Assembly: GCF_033343995.1 (NCBI RefSeq)
Contig: NZ_CP137573.1
Coordinates: forward strand, 2,108,001 to 2,172,000
DNA: 64,000 nt
DNA from: Streptomyces sp. HUAS YS2
Lineage (GTDB): Bacteria > Actinomycetota > Actinomycetes > Streptomycetales > Streptomycetaceae
Reading direction: 5' to 3'
Shown piece after piece: positions 34,898 to 43,609 of the stretch; the first letter of the stretch is position 1; each line of letters opens with the position of its first letter. Below the pieces are notes generated by a model. It was not told where the DNA came from, did not search any database, and saw nothing but the letters and a program-made list of their open reading frames with translations. The translations under genes and the position numbers were made by a program.

Positions 34898-35581
34898 TTA
34901 ATGCGCGGAGCCCGCGGTGTTTACGGCATGTTGCGAAGACCTCACACGGGTCCGCTCCGGATGCCGCAGCCGGTGGAGCGGAAGGGTGCGCTCCGCGTGC
35001 AGCGCGGTGAGCGCCCTGGCGCGTTCCGCGTCGCCGCGGGCCACCGCGTCCACGATCGCGCCGTGCTCGGCCCACGTCTCCACCGGCCGGCCGGAGGATT
35101 CCACCGCGTACATCCAGGCGATCTTGTGCCGCAGCTGGGTGAGCAGTGCGGCGAGCGCGGGGCTGGCCGAGGCCTGCGCGAGCGTCTCGTGGAACCAGCC
35201 GCCGAGCGAGCGCAGGTCCTCGCCCTGGCCCCGCCTGGCCCGCTCCTGGCCCAGCCTGACCAGGCCACGCAGCACTTTGAGGTGCGCGTCGGTGCGGCGC
35301 TGGGCGGCGCGCGCGGCGCCCAGCGGTTCCAGGAGCGCGCGGACGTCCAGCAGGTCGGCCGCCTCCTGCTCGGTGGGCTCCGCGACATGCGCGCCGGCGT
35401 GCCGCCGGGTCACCACGAAGCCCTCGGACTCCAGGGTGCGCAGCGCCTCGCGGACCGGGACGCGGGAGACCCCGTACCGACGGGCGAGCTGCTCCTCGGT
35501 CAGCCGGCTGCCGCGCTCGAAGACCCCGGAGACGATGTCGTCCCGGATCGCCGTGCATACCGAATGCGCGGGAATGCGCAT
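34898..35581 (-). CDS. GntR-family (FCD/FadR-type) transcriptional regulator
   Basis: A 227-residue regulator. The N-terminal winged helix (about 1-72) has the recognition pattern LTEEQLARRYGVSRVPVREALRTLE (around residues 26-50) and the wing GFVVTRRHAGAHV. The C-terminal FCD domain (about 80-205) is all-helical and normally binds an organic acid with a metal. The ATG at 35581 is chosen because GGAGG lies 8 bases upstream. It stands alone between ptsH and the M23 gene, and no adjacent metabolic gene points to its effector. It is distinct from WhiH. Confidence 0.88.
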   Translation of the reverse strand: MRIPAHSVCTAIRDDIVSGVFERGSRLTEEQLARRYGVSRVPVREALRTLESEGFVVTRRHAGAHVAEPTEQEAADLLDVRALLEPLGAARAAQRRTDAHLKVLRGLVRLGQERARRGQGEDLRSLGGWFHETLAQASASPALAALLTQLRHKIAWMYAVESSGRPVETWAEHGAIVDAVARGDAERARALTALHAERTLPLHRLRHPERTRVRSSQHAVNTAGSAH

Positions 35582-35715
35582 GTGTCCGACCTCCGCCTCG
35601 ATCCGCGCGAAACCCATCCGACGGGCGTCTGTTCGCCGACTCTTCGGTGACTCTATTGCAGCGGAGCGGTATTTCCGACGGGCCCCCGTGAACCCTGGAT
35701 ATCTTTTGGCCACCA

Positions 35716-35748
35716 AAAAGCCCCGACTCCGTACGAGCCGGGGCTTTT
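35716..35748. terminator. Bidirectional terminator with T-runs on both sides
   Basis: AAAAGCCCCG (35716-35725) pairs with CGGGGCTTTT (35739-35748). On the minus strand it terminates the M23 gene, whose stop lies about 30 bases upstream. Confidence 0.85.
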
Positions 35749-35780
35749 CTCCGTGACCGGAGAGGAGAGATCTCCTGGGA

Positions 35781-36551
35781 TCAGACGTTCACGCCGCGGG
35801 CGCGCAGGTACGCGAGCGGGTTGATGTCGGAGCCGTAGTCGGGGCTGGTGCGGGCCTCGAAGTGCAGGTGCGGTCCGGTCGAGTTACCGGTCGAGCCGGA
35901 GATTCCTATCTTCTGGCCGGGCACGACGGACTGGCCGACCGAGACGCCGATCGAGGAGAGGTGGCCGTACTGGGTGTACGTGCCGTCGTTCATCCGGATC
36001 ACGATGTTGTTGCCGTACGCGCCGCCCCAGCCGGCCTCGACGACGGTGCCGGAGCCGACGGAGACGACGGTGCTGCCGGAGGCGGCGTGGAAGTCGATGC
36101 CCGAGTGGCTACCGGAGGACCAGAGCGAGCCGCCGGCCTTGTAGCCCGTGGTGACGTACGAGCCGGCGACGGGCAGCCGGAAGGAGTTCAGGCGCTTGCG
36201 CTCGGCCTCGCGGGCGGCGCGCTCCTTCTCCTCGCGGAGCTTCTTGGCGCGGGCCTCGGCCTTGCGCTTCGCCTCGGCCTCGGCCTTCGCCTTGGCGGCG
36301 GCCTCGAAGGCCTCCCGCTCCTGGGCGGCGGCCTGGGCGTCGATCCTGTCCGCGAGCGAGTCCACGGCGATGGCCTGCGTCAGGCCGGTGTCCTCGAGCG
36401 CGCGGACGTCCGTGTCGGCGGCGAGCGCCGGGGAGGCGAGGGTTCCGATGACGCCGGTGGTGGCGAGGGTCGCGACGCCGGCGATGCCCGCGCTGCGGCG
36501 CGCCAGACGGCTCGGACCACGATGCTTCCCGGTGGCACGGGTGAACGCCAT
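35781..36551 (-). CDS. Secreted M23 peptidase (LytM-type wall hydrolase)
   Basis: A 256-residue exported protein. A signal peptide (about 1-44, ending SPALAA) is followed by an Ala/Lys/Glu coiled coil (about 60-120) and an M23 domain (about 125-250). The metal motifs are HSGIDF (HxxxD) and HLHF (HxH), with a GHL segment between; all are intact, so it should cleave peptidoglycan cross-links. It is preceded by a c-di-AMP riboswitch, the arrangement seen for other Streptomyces wall hydrolases, so expression should respond to c-di-AMP. Confidence 0.93.
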   Translation of the reverse strand: MAFTRATGKHRGPSRLARRSAGIAGVATLATTGVIGTLASPALAADTDVRALEDTGLTQAIAVDSLADRIDAQAAAQEREAFEAAAKAKAEAEAKRKAEARAKKLREEKERAAREAERKRLNSFRLPVAGSYVTTGYKAGGSLWSSGSHSGIDFHAASGSTVVSVGSGTVVEAGWGGAYGNNIVIRMNDGTYTQYGHLSSIGVSVGQSVVPGQKIGISGSTGNSTGPHLHFEARTSPDYGSDINPLAYLRARGVNV

Positions 36552-36574
36552 GTAGTGGCTGATCCTTTCCTTCC

Positions 36575-36725
36575 TTCTCGCCTACCGGGTTAGCTGACGG
36601 GTTCGGAGCAGGAAGGTCTCCTACGGGCCCCTCCACCCGAAGGCGAAGGCGTCCGATTCACCCCAGGGACTGCGTGGGTCCCCGGCTCCCCAGGCTCGCG
36701 CCTTCGGGGACTCGGCGATGACTGT
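36575..36725 (-). promoter_or_regulatory. ydaO-type c-di-AMP riboswitch upstream of the M23 gene
   Basis: Read on the minus strand, the leader contains the highly conserved ydaO core: CCGAACCCGTCAGCTAACC (starting at 36606), then GGTAGGCG. Upstream are the GGGGACCCAC and GGGGTGAATCGG segments (about 36686-36652). The end lies about 25 bases before the ATG, with a GGAAAGGA ribosome-binding site following. Known ydaO riboswitches bind two c-di-AMP and usually turn expression off. The 5' boundary is approximate; pairing may extend to about 36790. Confidence 0.9.
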
Positions 36726-36870
36726 CCGTTGCCGCGGATGCGGCTTGTGCAACGCCGAACAGCCGGATCGACGCTAAGCGGACCATCTTTCAATCACCAA
36801 ACAGACACGCCCGTTTGTAGCGCATCCCACAGGGCAGATGATTACGTTCCACATCGAACCGGACAAAGGG

Positions 36871-36904
36871 GAGGACCCCGACGTAACGTGACGTCGGGGT
36901 CCTC
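36871..36904 (-). terminator. Terminator after the M16 protease operon
   Basis: A perfect 14-bp inverted repeat (36871-36884 and 36891-36904) with loop AACGTG lies just after the stop of the second M16 gene. Confidence 0.85.
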
Positions 36905-36927
36905 GCGTGGTCCGCGAACCGGCTCAA

Positions 36928-38325
36928 TCAGCCCGTCACGACGGTGACTTCGCCGATGCCGAGCGCCCGTACCGGCTCCTCGATCTCGGCCGCGTCGCCG
37001 ACGAGGACGGTCACGAGCCGGTCCACCGGGAAGGCGTTGACGACCGCGGCGGTCGCCTCGACCGTGCCCGTCTCGGCCAGCCGGGCGTACAACTGCGCCT
37101 GGAAATCGTCCGGAAGACGCTGCTCGACCTGGTCGGCGAGCGTGCCGGCGACGGACGCCGCGGTCTCGTACTTGAGCGGCGCGACGCCCACCAGGTTCTG
37201 CACCGCCACGTCCCGCTCGGCGTCCGTCAGACCCTCGGCCGCGAGGGTGCGCAGCACCTTCCACAGGTCGTCAAGTGCCGGGCCGGTGTTGGGGGTGTCG
37301 ACGGAACCGCTGATGGCGAGCATCGAGGCGCCGTGCCCCTGGCCGTCGGAGCGGAGCACCTGGCCGAAGGCGCGGACGCCGTAGGTGTAGCCCTTCTCCT
37401 CGCGCAGCACGCGGTCGAGCCGGGAGGTGAGGGTGCCGCCGAGGCAGTACGCGCCGAGCACCTGGGCCGGCCACACGCGCTCGTGCCGGTCCGGGCCGAT
37501 GCGGCCGATCAGCAGCTGGGTCTGCACCGCGCCGGGCCGGTCGACGATGATCACCCGGCCGGTGTCGTCCGCCGTGATCGGCGGCATCGGACGCGCCTCG
37601 ACCGTGTCGCCGGTCCAGTCGCCCAGGGTGTCGGCCAGGACGGCGTCCAGGTCGACGTCGGTGAGGTCGCCGACGACCACGGCGGTCGCCGTGGCGGGCC
37701 GGACGTGCGCCTCGTAGAAGGCGCGCACGGCGGCGGCGTCGATCGCGCCGACGGTCTCCTCGGTGCCCTGGCGCGGACGCGACATGCGCGAACCGGCCGG
37801 GAACAGCTCCCTGGAGAGCTGCTTGGCCGCGCGCCGGGCGGGGTTGGCCGTCTCGTGCGGGATCTCGTCGAGCCGGTTCCGCACCAGGCGCTCGATCTCG
37901 GTGTCGGCGAACGCGGGCGCGCGCAGCGCCTCGGCGAGCAGTCCGAGCGCCTTGGGCAGCCGGGAGACCGGAACCTCCAGGGAGACCCGCAGGCCCGGGT
38001 GGTCGGCGTGCGCGTCGAGCGTGGCGCCGCAGCGCTCCAGCTCGGCGGCGAACTCCTCCGCGGAGTGCTTGTCGGTGCCCTCGGACAGCGCCCGCGCCAT
38101 GATCGTGGCGACGCCGTCCAGGCCGTCCGGCTCGGCGTCCAGCGGGGCTTCGAGGACGATCTCGACGGCCACCACCTGCTGGCCGGGGCGGTGGCAGCGC
38201 AGCACCGTCAGTCCGTTGTCGAGCGCGCCGCGCTCCGGGGCCGGGAAAGCCCACGGGCGGGCGACGCCCGGCTGCGGCTGCGGGTGGAACTCCATGCTGG
38301 TCAAAGACGCGGCAGCGTCGCTCAC
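36928..38325 (-). CDS. M16-family protein lacking the zinc motif (R/Y-type subunit)
   Basis: A 465-residue insulinase-fold protein. The place where HxxEH should be (around DGVATIMARALSEG) has no His, so it is probably catalytically inactive. It keeps the GYTYGVRAFG segment that matches the Arg/Tyr pair of the non-zinc partner in two-subunit M16 proteases. The GTG at 38325 overlaps the stop of the upstream M16 gene, so the two are translated as a pair and likely form a heterodimer, one giving zinc and the other substrate-binding residues. Confidence 0.9.
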   Translation of the reverse strand: MSDAAASLTSMEFHPQPQPGVARPWAFPAPERGALDNGLTVLRCHRPGQQVVAVEIVLEAPLDAEPDGLDGVATIMARALSEGTDKHSAEEFAAELERCGATLDAHADHPGLRVSLEVPVSRLPKALGLLAEALRAPAFADTEIERLVRNRLDEIPHETANPARRAAKQLSRELFPAGSRMSRPRQGTEETVGAIDAAAVRAFYEAHVRPATATAVVVGDLTDVDLDAVLADTLGDWTGDTVEARPMPPITADDTGRVIIVDRPGAVQTQLLIGRIGPDRHERVWPAQVLGAYCLGGTLTSRLDRVLREEKGYTYGVRAFGQVLRSDGQGHGASMLAISGSVDTPNTGPALDDLWKVLRTLAAEGLTDAERDVAVQNLVGVAPLKYETAASVAGTLADQVEQRLPDDFQAQLYARLAETGTVEATAAVVNAFPVDRLVTVLVGDAAEIEEPVRALGIGEVTVVTG

Positions 38326-39686
38326 TGGTCGGCTCCCTCTTCCTCGTCGCTGTCGCTCTCTCCGGCCTGGTCGCCCTGGCCCGCGGTGACCGGCTCGTAC
38401 ACGAGCACCGCGCGGTTGTCGGGGCGCAGTCGGGCCTTGGCGACCGCCTGCACCTCCTCGGCGGTGACCTCGAGCACGCGGTGCACGGCGGTCAGCGCGA
38501 GCTGCGGGTCCCCGAACAGCACCGCGAACCGGCACAGTTCGTCGGCGCGGCCCGCGACCGTACCGAGCCGGTCCAGCCACTCGCGCTCCAACTGCGCCTG
38601 GGCGCGCTCCATCTCCTCGGGCGTCGGGCCCTCGGCGGCGAACCGGGCCAGTTCCTCGTCGACGGCCGCCTCGATCTGCGGCACCTCGACGCCGCCGGAC
38701 GTCTTCACGTCCAGCCAGCCCAGCGAGGGCGCGCCGGCCAGCCGCAGCAGGCCGAAGCCGGCCGCGACGGCCGTGCGGTCGCGGCGGACCAGCCGGTTGT
38801 GCAGCCGGGAGGACTCGCCGCCGCCGAGGACGGTGAGGGCCAGGTCGGCCGCGTCGCACTCGCGGGTGCCGTCGTGCGGGAGCCGGTAGGCGGCCATCAG
38901 CGCGCGGGCCGGGACCTCCTCCTCGACGACCTCGCGCAGCTGCTCGCCGATGGTCTCCGGGAGCGTGCCGTCGCGCGGCGGCTGCTTGCCGTCGTGGGAC
39001 GGGATGGAGCCGAAGTACTTCTCGATCCAGGCGAGGGTCTGCTCCGGGTCGATGTCGCCGACGACCGACAGCACCGCGTTGTTCGGCGCGTAGTAGGTGC
39101 GGAAGAAGTTCCGCGCGTCCTCGAGGGTGGCGGCGTCCAGATCGGCCATCGAGCCGATCGGCGTGTGGTGGTACGGGTGGCCCTCGGGGTAGGCGAGCGC
39201 GGTGAGCTTCTCGAAGGCGGTGCCGTACGGCACGTTGTCGTAGCGCTGGCGGCGCTCGTTCTTGACGACGTCGCGCTGGTTCTCCATCGACTCGTCGTCC
39301 AGGGCCGCGAGCAGCGAGCCCATGCGGTCGGCCTCCAGCCAGAGCGCGAGCTCCAGCTGGTGCGTGGGCATGGTCTCGAAGTAGTTGGTGCGCTCGAAGC
39401 TCGTGGTGCCGTTGAGCGAGCCGCCGGCGCCCTGCACCAGCTCGAAGTGTCCGTTGCCCGAGACCTGCTTCGAACCCTGGAACATCAGGTGCTCGAAGAG
39501 GTGCGCGAGGCCGGTGCGGCCGGGTACCTCGTGGCGCGAGCCGACGTCGTACCAGAGGCAGACCGCGGCGACCGGGGTCAGGTGGTCCTCGGAGAGCACC
39601 ACGCGCAGGCCGTTGGCCAGCCGGTGCTCGGTCGCTGTCAGGCCGCCGGAGCCGGCCTGGGCGGTGGCCGTGTGACCCATGGGCAT
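38322..39686 (-). CDS. M16-family zinc peptidase (catalytic subunit)
   Basis: A 454-residue peptidase. The zinc motif is HLFEHLMF (HxxEH, around residues 58-62), with the distal Glu expected in ENQRDVVKNERRQR. It has no signal peptide, so it is cytoplasmic. Substrate is unknown; relatives cleave short peptides or precursor peptides. The ATG at 39686 is chosen with GAAGGGA upstream; a second Met lies two codons inside. It is first in a coupled pair with the non-zinc M16 gene and divergent from parC. A highly acidic Glu/Asp tail ends the protein. Confidence 0.92.
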   Translation of the reverse strand: MPMGHTATAQAGSGGLTATEHRLANGLRVVLSEDHLTPVAAVCLWYDVGSRHEVPGRTGLAHLFEHLMFQGSKQVSGNGHFELVQGAGGSLNGTTSFERTNYFETMPTHQLELALWLEADRMGSLLAALDDESMENQRDVVKNERRQRYDNVPYGTAFEKLTALAYPEGHPYHHTPIGSMADLDAATLEDARNFFRTYYAPNNAVLSVVGDIDPEQTLAWIEKYFGSIPSHDGKQPPRDGTLPETIGEQLREVVEEEVPARALMAAYRLPHDGTRECDAADLALTVLGGGESSRLHNRLVRRDRTAVAAGFGLLRLAGAPSLGWLDVKTSGGVEVPQIEAAVDEELARFAAEGPTPEEMERAQAQLEREWLDRLGTVAGRADELCRFAVLFGDPQLALTAVHRVLEVTAEEVQAVAKARLRPDNRAVLVYEPVTAGQGDQAGESDSDEEEGADQ

Positions 39687-39866
39687 GTACGTCCCTTCGA
39701 TCGCGTGTGGAAGAGTCCTGCCACTGTATGCAAGCGCACCGGCACCTCGCGAAGTTCCCGGGGCATCGGACTGTCCCTCTTCCGGGTCGCGGTCTGCGTT
39801 GTCGGTGCGACGGTCCACAATGGTCCGCGTCAGATCAACCTTGTTGGTGAAGGAGCCGCAGCCGCG

Positions 39867-42323
39867 ATGGCCCGCCGCAGCACGAAGACACCGCCGCCGG
39901 ACGACGCGTTCGAGGAGAGGATCCTCGACATCGACGTCGTCGACGAGATGCAGGGCTCCTTCCTCGAGTACGCGTACTCGGTGATCTACTCGCGCGCCCT
40001 GCCCGACGCACGCGACGGCATGAAGCCGGTGCAGCGCCGCATCGTCTACCAGATGTCCGAGATGGGCCTGCGGCCCGACCGGGGGTACGTGAAGTGCGCC
40101 CGCGTCGTCGGCGAGGTCATGGGCAAGCTGCACCCGCACGGTGACGCGTCGATCTACGACGCGCTGGTGCGCATGGCGCAGCCCTTCTCCATGCGCGTCC
40201 CGCTGGTCGACGGCCACGGCAACTTCGGCTCCCTCGGCAACGACGACCCGCCGGCCGCCATGCGGTACACCGAGTCGAAGATGGCCGCCGCGGCGCTGCT
40301 GATGACGGAGTCGATCGACGAGGACACCGTCGACTTCACCCCGAACTACGACGGCCAGGAGCAGGAGCCCGTCGCCCTGCCGGCGGCGTACCCGAACCTG
40401 CTGGTCAACGGCGCCTCCGGGATCGCGGTCGGCATGGCGACGAACATGCCGCCGCACAATCTGGGCGAGGTGATCGCGGCCGCCCGGCACCTCATCCGGT
40501 ACCCGCACGCGGACCTCGAGGCGCTGATGCGCTTCGTGCCCGGCCCCGACCTGCCGACCGGCGGCCGGATCGTCGGCCTGTCCGGCATCAAGGACGCGTA
40601 CGAGTCCGGCCGGGGCACCTTCAAGATCCGCGCCACCACGACGATCGAGAACGTGACGGCCCGCCGCAAGGGCATCGTCGTCACGGAACTGCCGTTCACG
40701 GTCGGCCCCGAGAAGGTCATCACCAAGATCAAGGACCTGGTCGGCTCGAAGAAGCTCCAGGGCATCGCCGACGTCAAGGACCTCACCGACCGGTCGCACG
40801 GCCTGCGGCTGGTCATCGAGGTCAAGAACGGCTTCGTGCCGGAGGCGGTTCTTGAGCAGCTGTACAAGCTGACGCCGATGGAGGAGTCCTTCGGCATCAA
40901 CAACGTGGCGCTGGTCGACGGCCAGCCGCTGACGCTGGGCCTGAAGGAGCTCCTGGAGGTCTACCTCGACCACCGCTTCGACGTGGTCCGGCGGCGCTCC
41001 GAGTTCCGCCGCGGCAAGAAGCGGGACCGGCTGCACCTGGTCGAGGGCCTGCTGGTGGCCCTGCTGGACATCGACGAGGTCATCCGGCTGATCCGGGAGA
41101 GCGAGAACTCCGCACAGGCGAAGGAGCGCCTGATGGAGCGCTTCTCGCTGAGCGAGATCCAGACGCAGTACATCCTGGACACCCCGCTGCGCCGGCTCAC
41201 CAAGTTCGACCGCCTGGAGCTGGAGACCGAGCGGGACCGGCTCACCGGCGAGATCGACGAGCTGACCGGGATCCTGGAGTCCGACTCCGAGCTGCGCAAG
41301 CTGGTCTCGGCGGAACTGGCCGCGGTGGCGAAGAAGTTCGGCACCGACCGGCGCACGGTCCTGCTGGAGTCGGCGGGCGCGCCGGTCGCGGCGGTGGCCC
41401 TGGAGGTCGCGGACGACCCCTGCCGCGTGCTGCTGTCCTCCACCGGGCTGCTCGCCCGCACGGCGACGGCGGAGCTGTCCGCGCCGGAGGACGCCAAGCG
41501 GGCCAAGCACGACGTGATCGTCTCGGCGGTGCCGGCCACGCAGCGCGGCGACGTCGGCGCGGTGACCTCGGCCGGGCGGCTGCTGCGGCTGGCGGTGATC
41601 GATCTGCCACAGCTCCCGGACACCGCGGCGGCGCCGAACCTCGCGGGCGGCGCGCCGCTGGCGGAGTTCCTGTCCCTGGAGGCGGACGAGACGGTCGTCT
41701 GCCTGACCACGCTCGACGAGTCCTCGCCGGGCCTGGCGCTCGGCACGGCACAGGGCGTGGTGAAGCGCGTGGTGCCGGACTATCCGGCGAACAAGGACGA
41801 GCTGGAGGTCATCACCCTCAAGGACGGGGACCGCATCGTCGGCGCGACCGAACTGCGCACCGGCGAGGAGGACCTCGTCTTCATCACCTCCGACGCGCAG
41901 CTGCTGCGCTTCCAGGCCTCCCAGGTCCGGCCGCAGGGCCGCCCGGCGGGCGGCATGGCGGGCATCAAGCTCGCGGAGGGCGCGGAGGTGCTCTCGTTCA
42001 CCGCGGTGGACCCGGCGGCGGACGCGGTGGTGTTCACGGTCGCCGGCGCGACGGGGACGCTGGACGCCTCGGCCGGCACGTCGGCGAAGCTGACGCCGTT
42101 CGACCAGTACCCGCGCAAGGGCCGCGCGACCGGCGGCGTCCGCTGCCAGCGCTTCCTGAAGGGCGAGGACGTCCTGGTCCTGGCCTGGGCGGGCGCGGCC
42201 CCGGCCCGAGCCGCCCAGCAGAACGGCACCCCGGCGGAGCTCCCCGAGCCCGACCCGCGCCGGGACGGCTCGGGCACCCCCCTGGCCGGCTCGGTCGCGG
42301 TCCTGGCGGGGCCGGCGAGCTAG
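39867..42323 (+). CDS. parC: DNA topoisomerase IV subunit A
   Basis: An 818-residue type IIA topoisomerase subunit that cuts and rejoins DNA to unlink daughter chromosomes. The catalytic Tyr is Y134 (AMRYTESKM). The quinolone region reads [17 protein letters not shown] (89-105), where the usual Ser is Ala94. The C-terminal half (about 500-800) is the beta-pinwheel DNA-wrapping domain. GAAGGAG lies upstream of ATG 39867. It converges on the CobW gene with a four-base overlap of stops. Its partner parE is about 6 kb away on the other strand rather than adjacent. Confidence 0.95.
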   Translation: MARRSTKTPPPDDAFEERILDIDVVDEMQGSFLEYAYSVIYSRALPDARDGMKPVQRRIVYQMSEMGLRPDRGYVKCARVVGEVMGKLHPHGDASIYDALVRMAQPFSMRVPLVDGHGNFGSLGNDDPPAAMRYTESKMAAAALLMTESIDEDTVDFTPNYDGQEQEPVALPAAYPNLLVNGASGIAVGMATNMPPHNLGEVIAAARHLIRYPHADLEALMRFVPGPDLPTGGRIVGLSGIKDAYESGRGTFKIRATTTIENVTARRKGIVVTELPFTVGPEKVITKIKDLVGSKKLQGIADVKDLTDRSHGLRLVIEVKNGFVPEAVLEQLYKLTPMEESFGINNVALVDGQPLTLGLKELLEVYLDHRFDVVRRRSEFRRGKKRDRLHLVEGLLVALLDIDEVIRLIRESENSAQAKERLMERFSLSEIQTQYILDTPLRRLTKFDRLELETERDRLTGEIDELTGILESDSELRKLVSAELAAVAKKFGTDRRTVLLESAGAPVAAVALEVADDPCRVLLSSTGLLARTATAELSAPEDAKRAKHDVIVSAVPATQRGDVGAVTSAGRLLRLAVIDLPQLPDTAAAPNLAGGAPLAEFLSLEADETVVCLTTLDESSPGLALGTAQGVVKRVVPDYPANKDELEVITLKDGDRIVGATELRTGEEDLVFITSDAQLLRFQASQVRPQGRPAGGMAGIKLAEGAEVLSFTAVDPAADAVVFTVAGATGTLDASAGTSAKLTPFDQYPRKGRATGGVRCQRFLKGEDVLVLAWAGAAPARAAQQNGTPAELPEPDPRRDGSGTPLAGSVAVLAGPAS

Positions 42324-43378
42324 TCCGGCAGAACCTCGGAGGGTTCCTCCTCCGAGCGAGGCACATACCGCAGGACGCCCCACATGCTCTGCTCGTCGGG
42401 GGCGTCCTGCGGGCCGTTCTGCGCGCAGGACGCCAGCTCCTTGCGCAGGGCGGCGGCGTCGACGGCGGAGCCGATGAGGACGAGCTGGGTGAGGCGGTCC
42501 TCGCCGGCCGGCCAGGGCTCGGGGTAGAAGCGCAGGAACCGGCCGACGGCGTGCACGACGTACCGGTTCGCCGGGTCGGCGGCGCCGAAGTCGACAAAGC
42601 CCTTGATCCGGTAGAGGCCCTCGGGGCGGGAGTCCAGGAAGGCCATCAGGCGGCGGGGGTGCAGCGGGACGGCGGAGGCGTGCGAGAGCGTCTCGTAGGC
42701 CGCGTGGGGGTGGGCGTGCGCGTCCTCGTCCGCGTACAGGATGTCCTCGATGGACATCTGGCCCTCGATCTCGCCCTCGGGCACGACCCGGTCGAAGAGC
42801 AGCTCCGGATCGACGCGTCCGTACGCGGCGCTGATCACCGCGGCGCGCCCGGCGAGGCCGCCGACGGTGTCCCGTACGACCGCGAGCGCCTCCTCGCCGA
42901 CCCGGTCGGCCTTGTTGATCACGACGAGGTCGGCGATGCCGAGGTGGCGGTCGGTCTCCGGGTGCCGCTCGCGGGTGGCGCCGAACTCCGCCGCGTCCAC
43001 GACCTGGACCAGCCCGCCGTACACGATCCGCTCGTTCTCGCTGGCCAGGACCATCCGGACGAGCTCCTGCGGCTCGGCGAGCCCGCTCGCCTCGATCACG
43101 ATCACGTCGAGGCCGACCTCGGGGCGGGTGAGCACCTCCAGGTACGTGTCGAGCTCGCTCGCGTCGACGGCGCAGCACAGGCACCCGTTGCCGAGCGACA
43201 CCGTGGAGCCGACCTGACCGGCGACGGTCATCGCGTCGATCCCGATGTCGCCGAAGTCGTTGACCATGACGCCGATGCGTGTTCCGCGGGCGCTGCGCAG
43301 CAGATGGTTGAGCAGGGTGGTCTTGCCGGAGCCGAGGAATCCCGCGAGGACGACGACGGGAATCTGCTGCGTGCTCAA
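42320..43378 (-). CDS. CobW/ZNG1-family GTPase
   Basis: A metal-chaperone-type G3E GTPase of about 352 residues. It has Walker A GFLGSGKTT, the metal-binding CxCC motif (GCLCC), the Walker B-like VIVIEASGLAEP, the guanine motif NKAD, and a C-terminal CobW_C domain (about 230-345). A His-rich AHAHPHAAY segment could also bind metal. Relatives deliver zinc or cobalt to enzymes. The TTG at 43378 is preferred because GAGAGG lies 7 bases upstream; a GTG at 43393 would be too close to its ribosome-binding site. No zur box or zinc enzyme was seen nearby. Confidence 0.9.
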   Translation of the reverse strand: MSTQQIPVVVLAGFLGSGKTTLLNHLLRSARGTRIGVMVNDFGDIGIDAMTVAGQVGSTVSLGNGCLCCAVDASELDTYLEVLTRPEVGLDVIVIEASGLAEPQELVRMVLASENERIVYGGLVQVVDAAEFGATRERHPETDRHLGIADLVVINKADRVGEEALAVVRDTVGGLAGRAAVISAAYGRVDPELLFDRVVPEGEIEGQMSIEDILYADEDAHAHPHAAYETLSHASAVPLHPRRLMAFLDSRPEGLYRIKGFVDFGAADPANRYVVHAVGRFLRFYPEPWPAGEDRLTQLVLIGSAVDAAALRKELASCAQNGPQDAPDEQSMWGVLRYVPRSEEEPSEVLPD

Positions 43379-43520
43379 AGGGGTGCCTCTCACTCTCCGC
43401 CACGGATCCGTCCGACCCCGCGGCCGGACGCTCCAGGATAGGTCGGCGGGGCGCCGGGGCCGGGAAGGCTCCGGGGCGAGGCGACGGCGTGGGCGGGGGC
43501 GGCTGGACCGAGAGGCGCCC

Positions 43521-43564
43521 GGGCCTCGGGCCTCGGGCCTCGGGCCTCGGGCCTCGGGCCTCGG
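43521..43564. repeat. Six tandem copies of GGGCCTC
   Basis: Six exact 7-base units, plus GG, lie in the 231-base gap between the divergent CobW and sensor-kinase genes. Such exact heptamers usually vary in number between strains and could change spacing of promoter elements. Confidence 0.9.
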
Positions 43565-43609
43565 CGGGAGATTTCCGGTCGTCGTCTGCGGCCCTTTACC
43601 GTTCCTCCC

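Noticed and set aside
38322..43403. A single open frame of about 1,690 codons on the minus strand spanning an M16 gene, the whole of parC in antisense and the CobW gene
   Set aside because: The central part is the complement of parC, and only the M16 section has family motifs. Long shadow frames are a product of extreme third-position GC.
43521..43564. The GGGCCTC array as a CRISPR array
   Set aside because: Units are 7 bases, contiguous and without spacers, and no cas genes are present.
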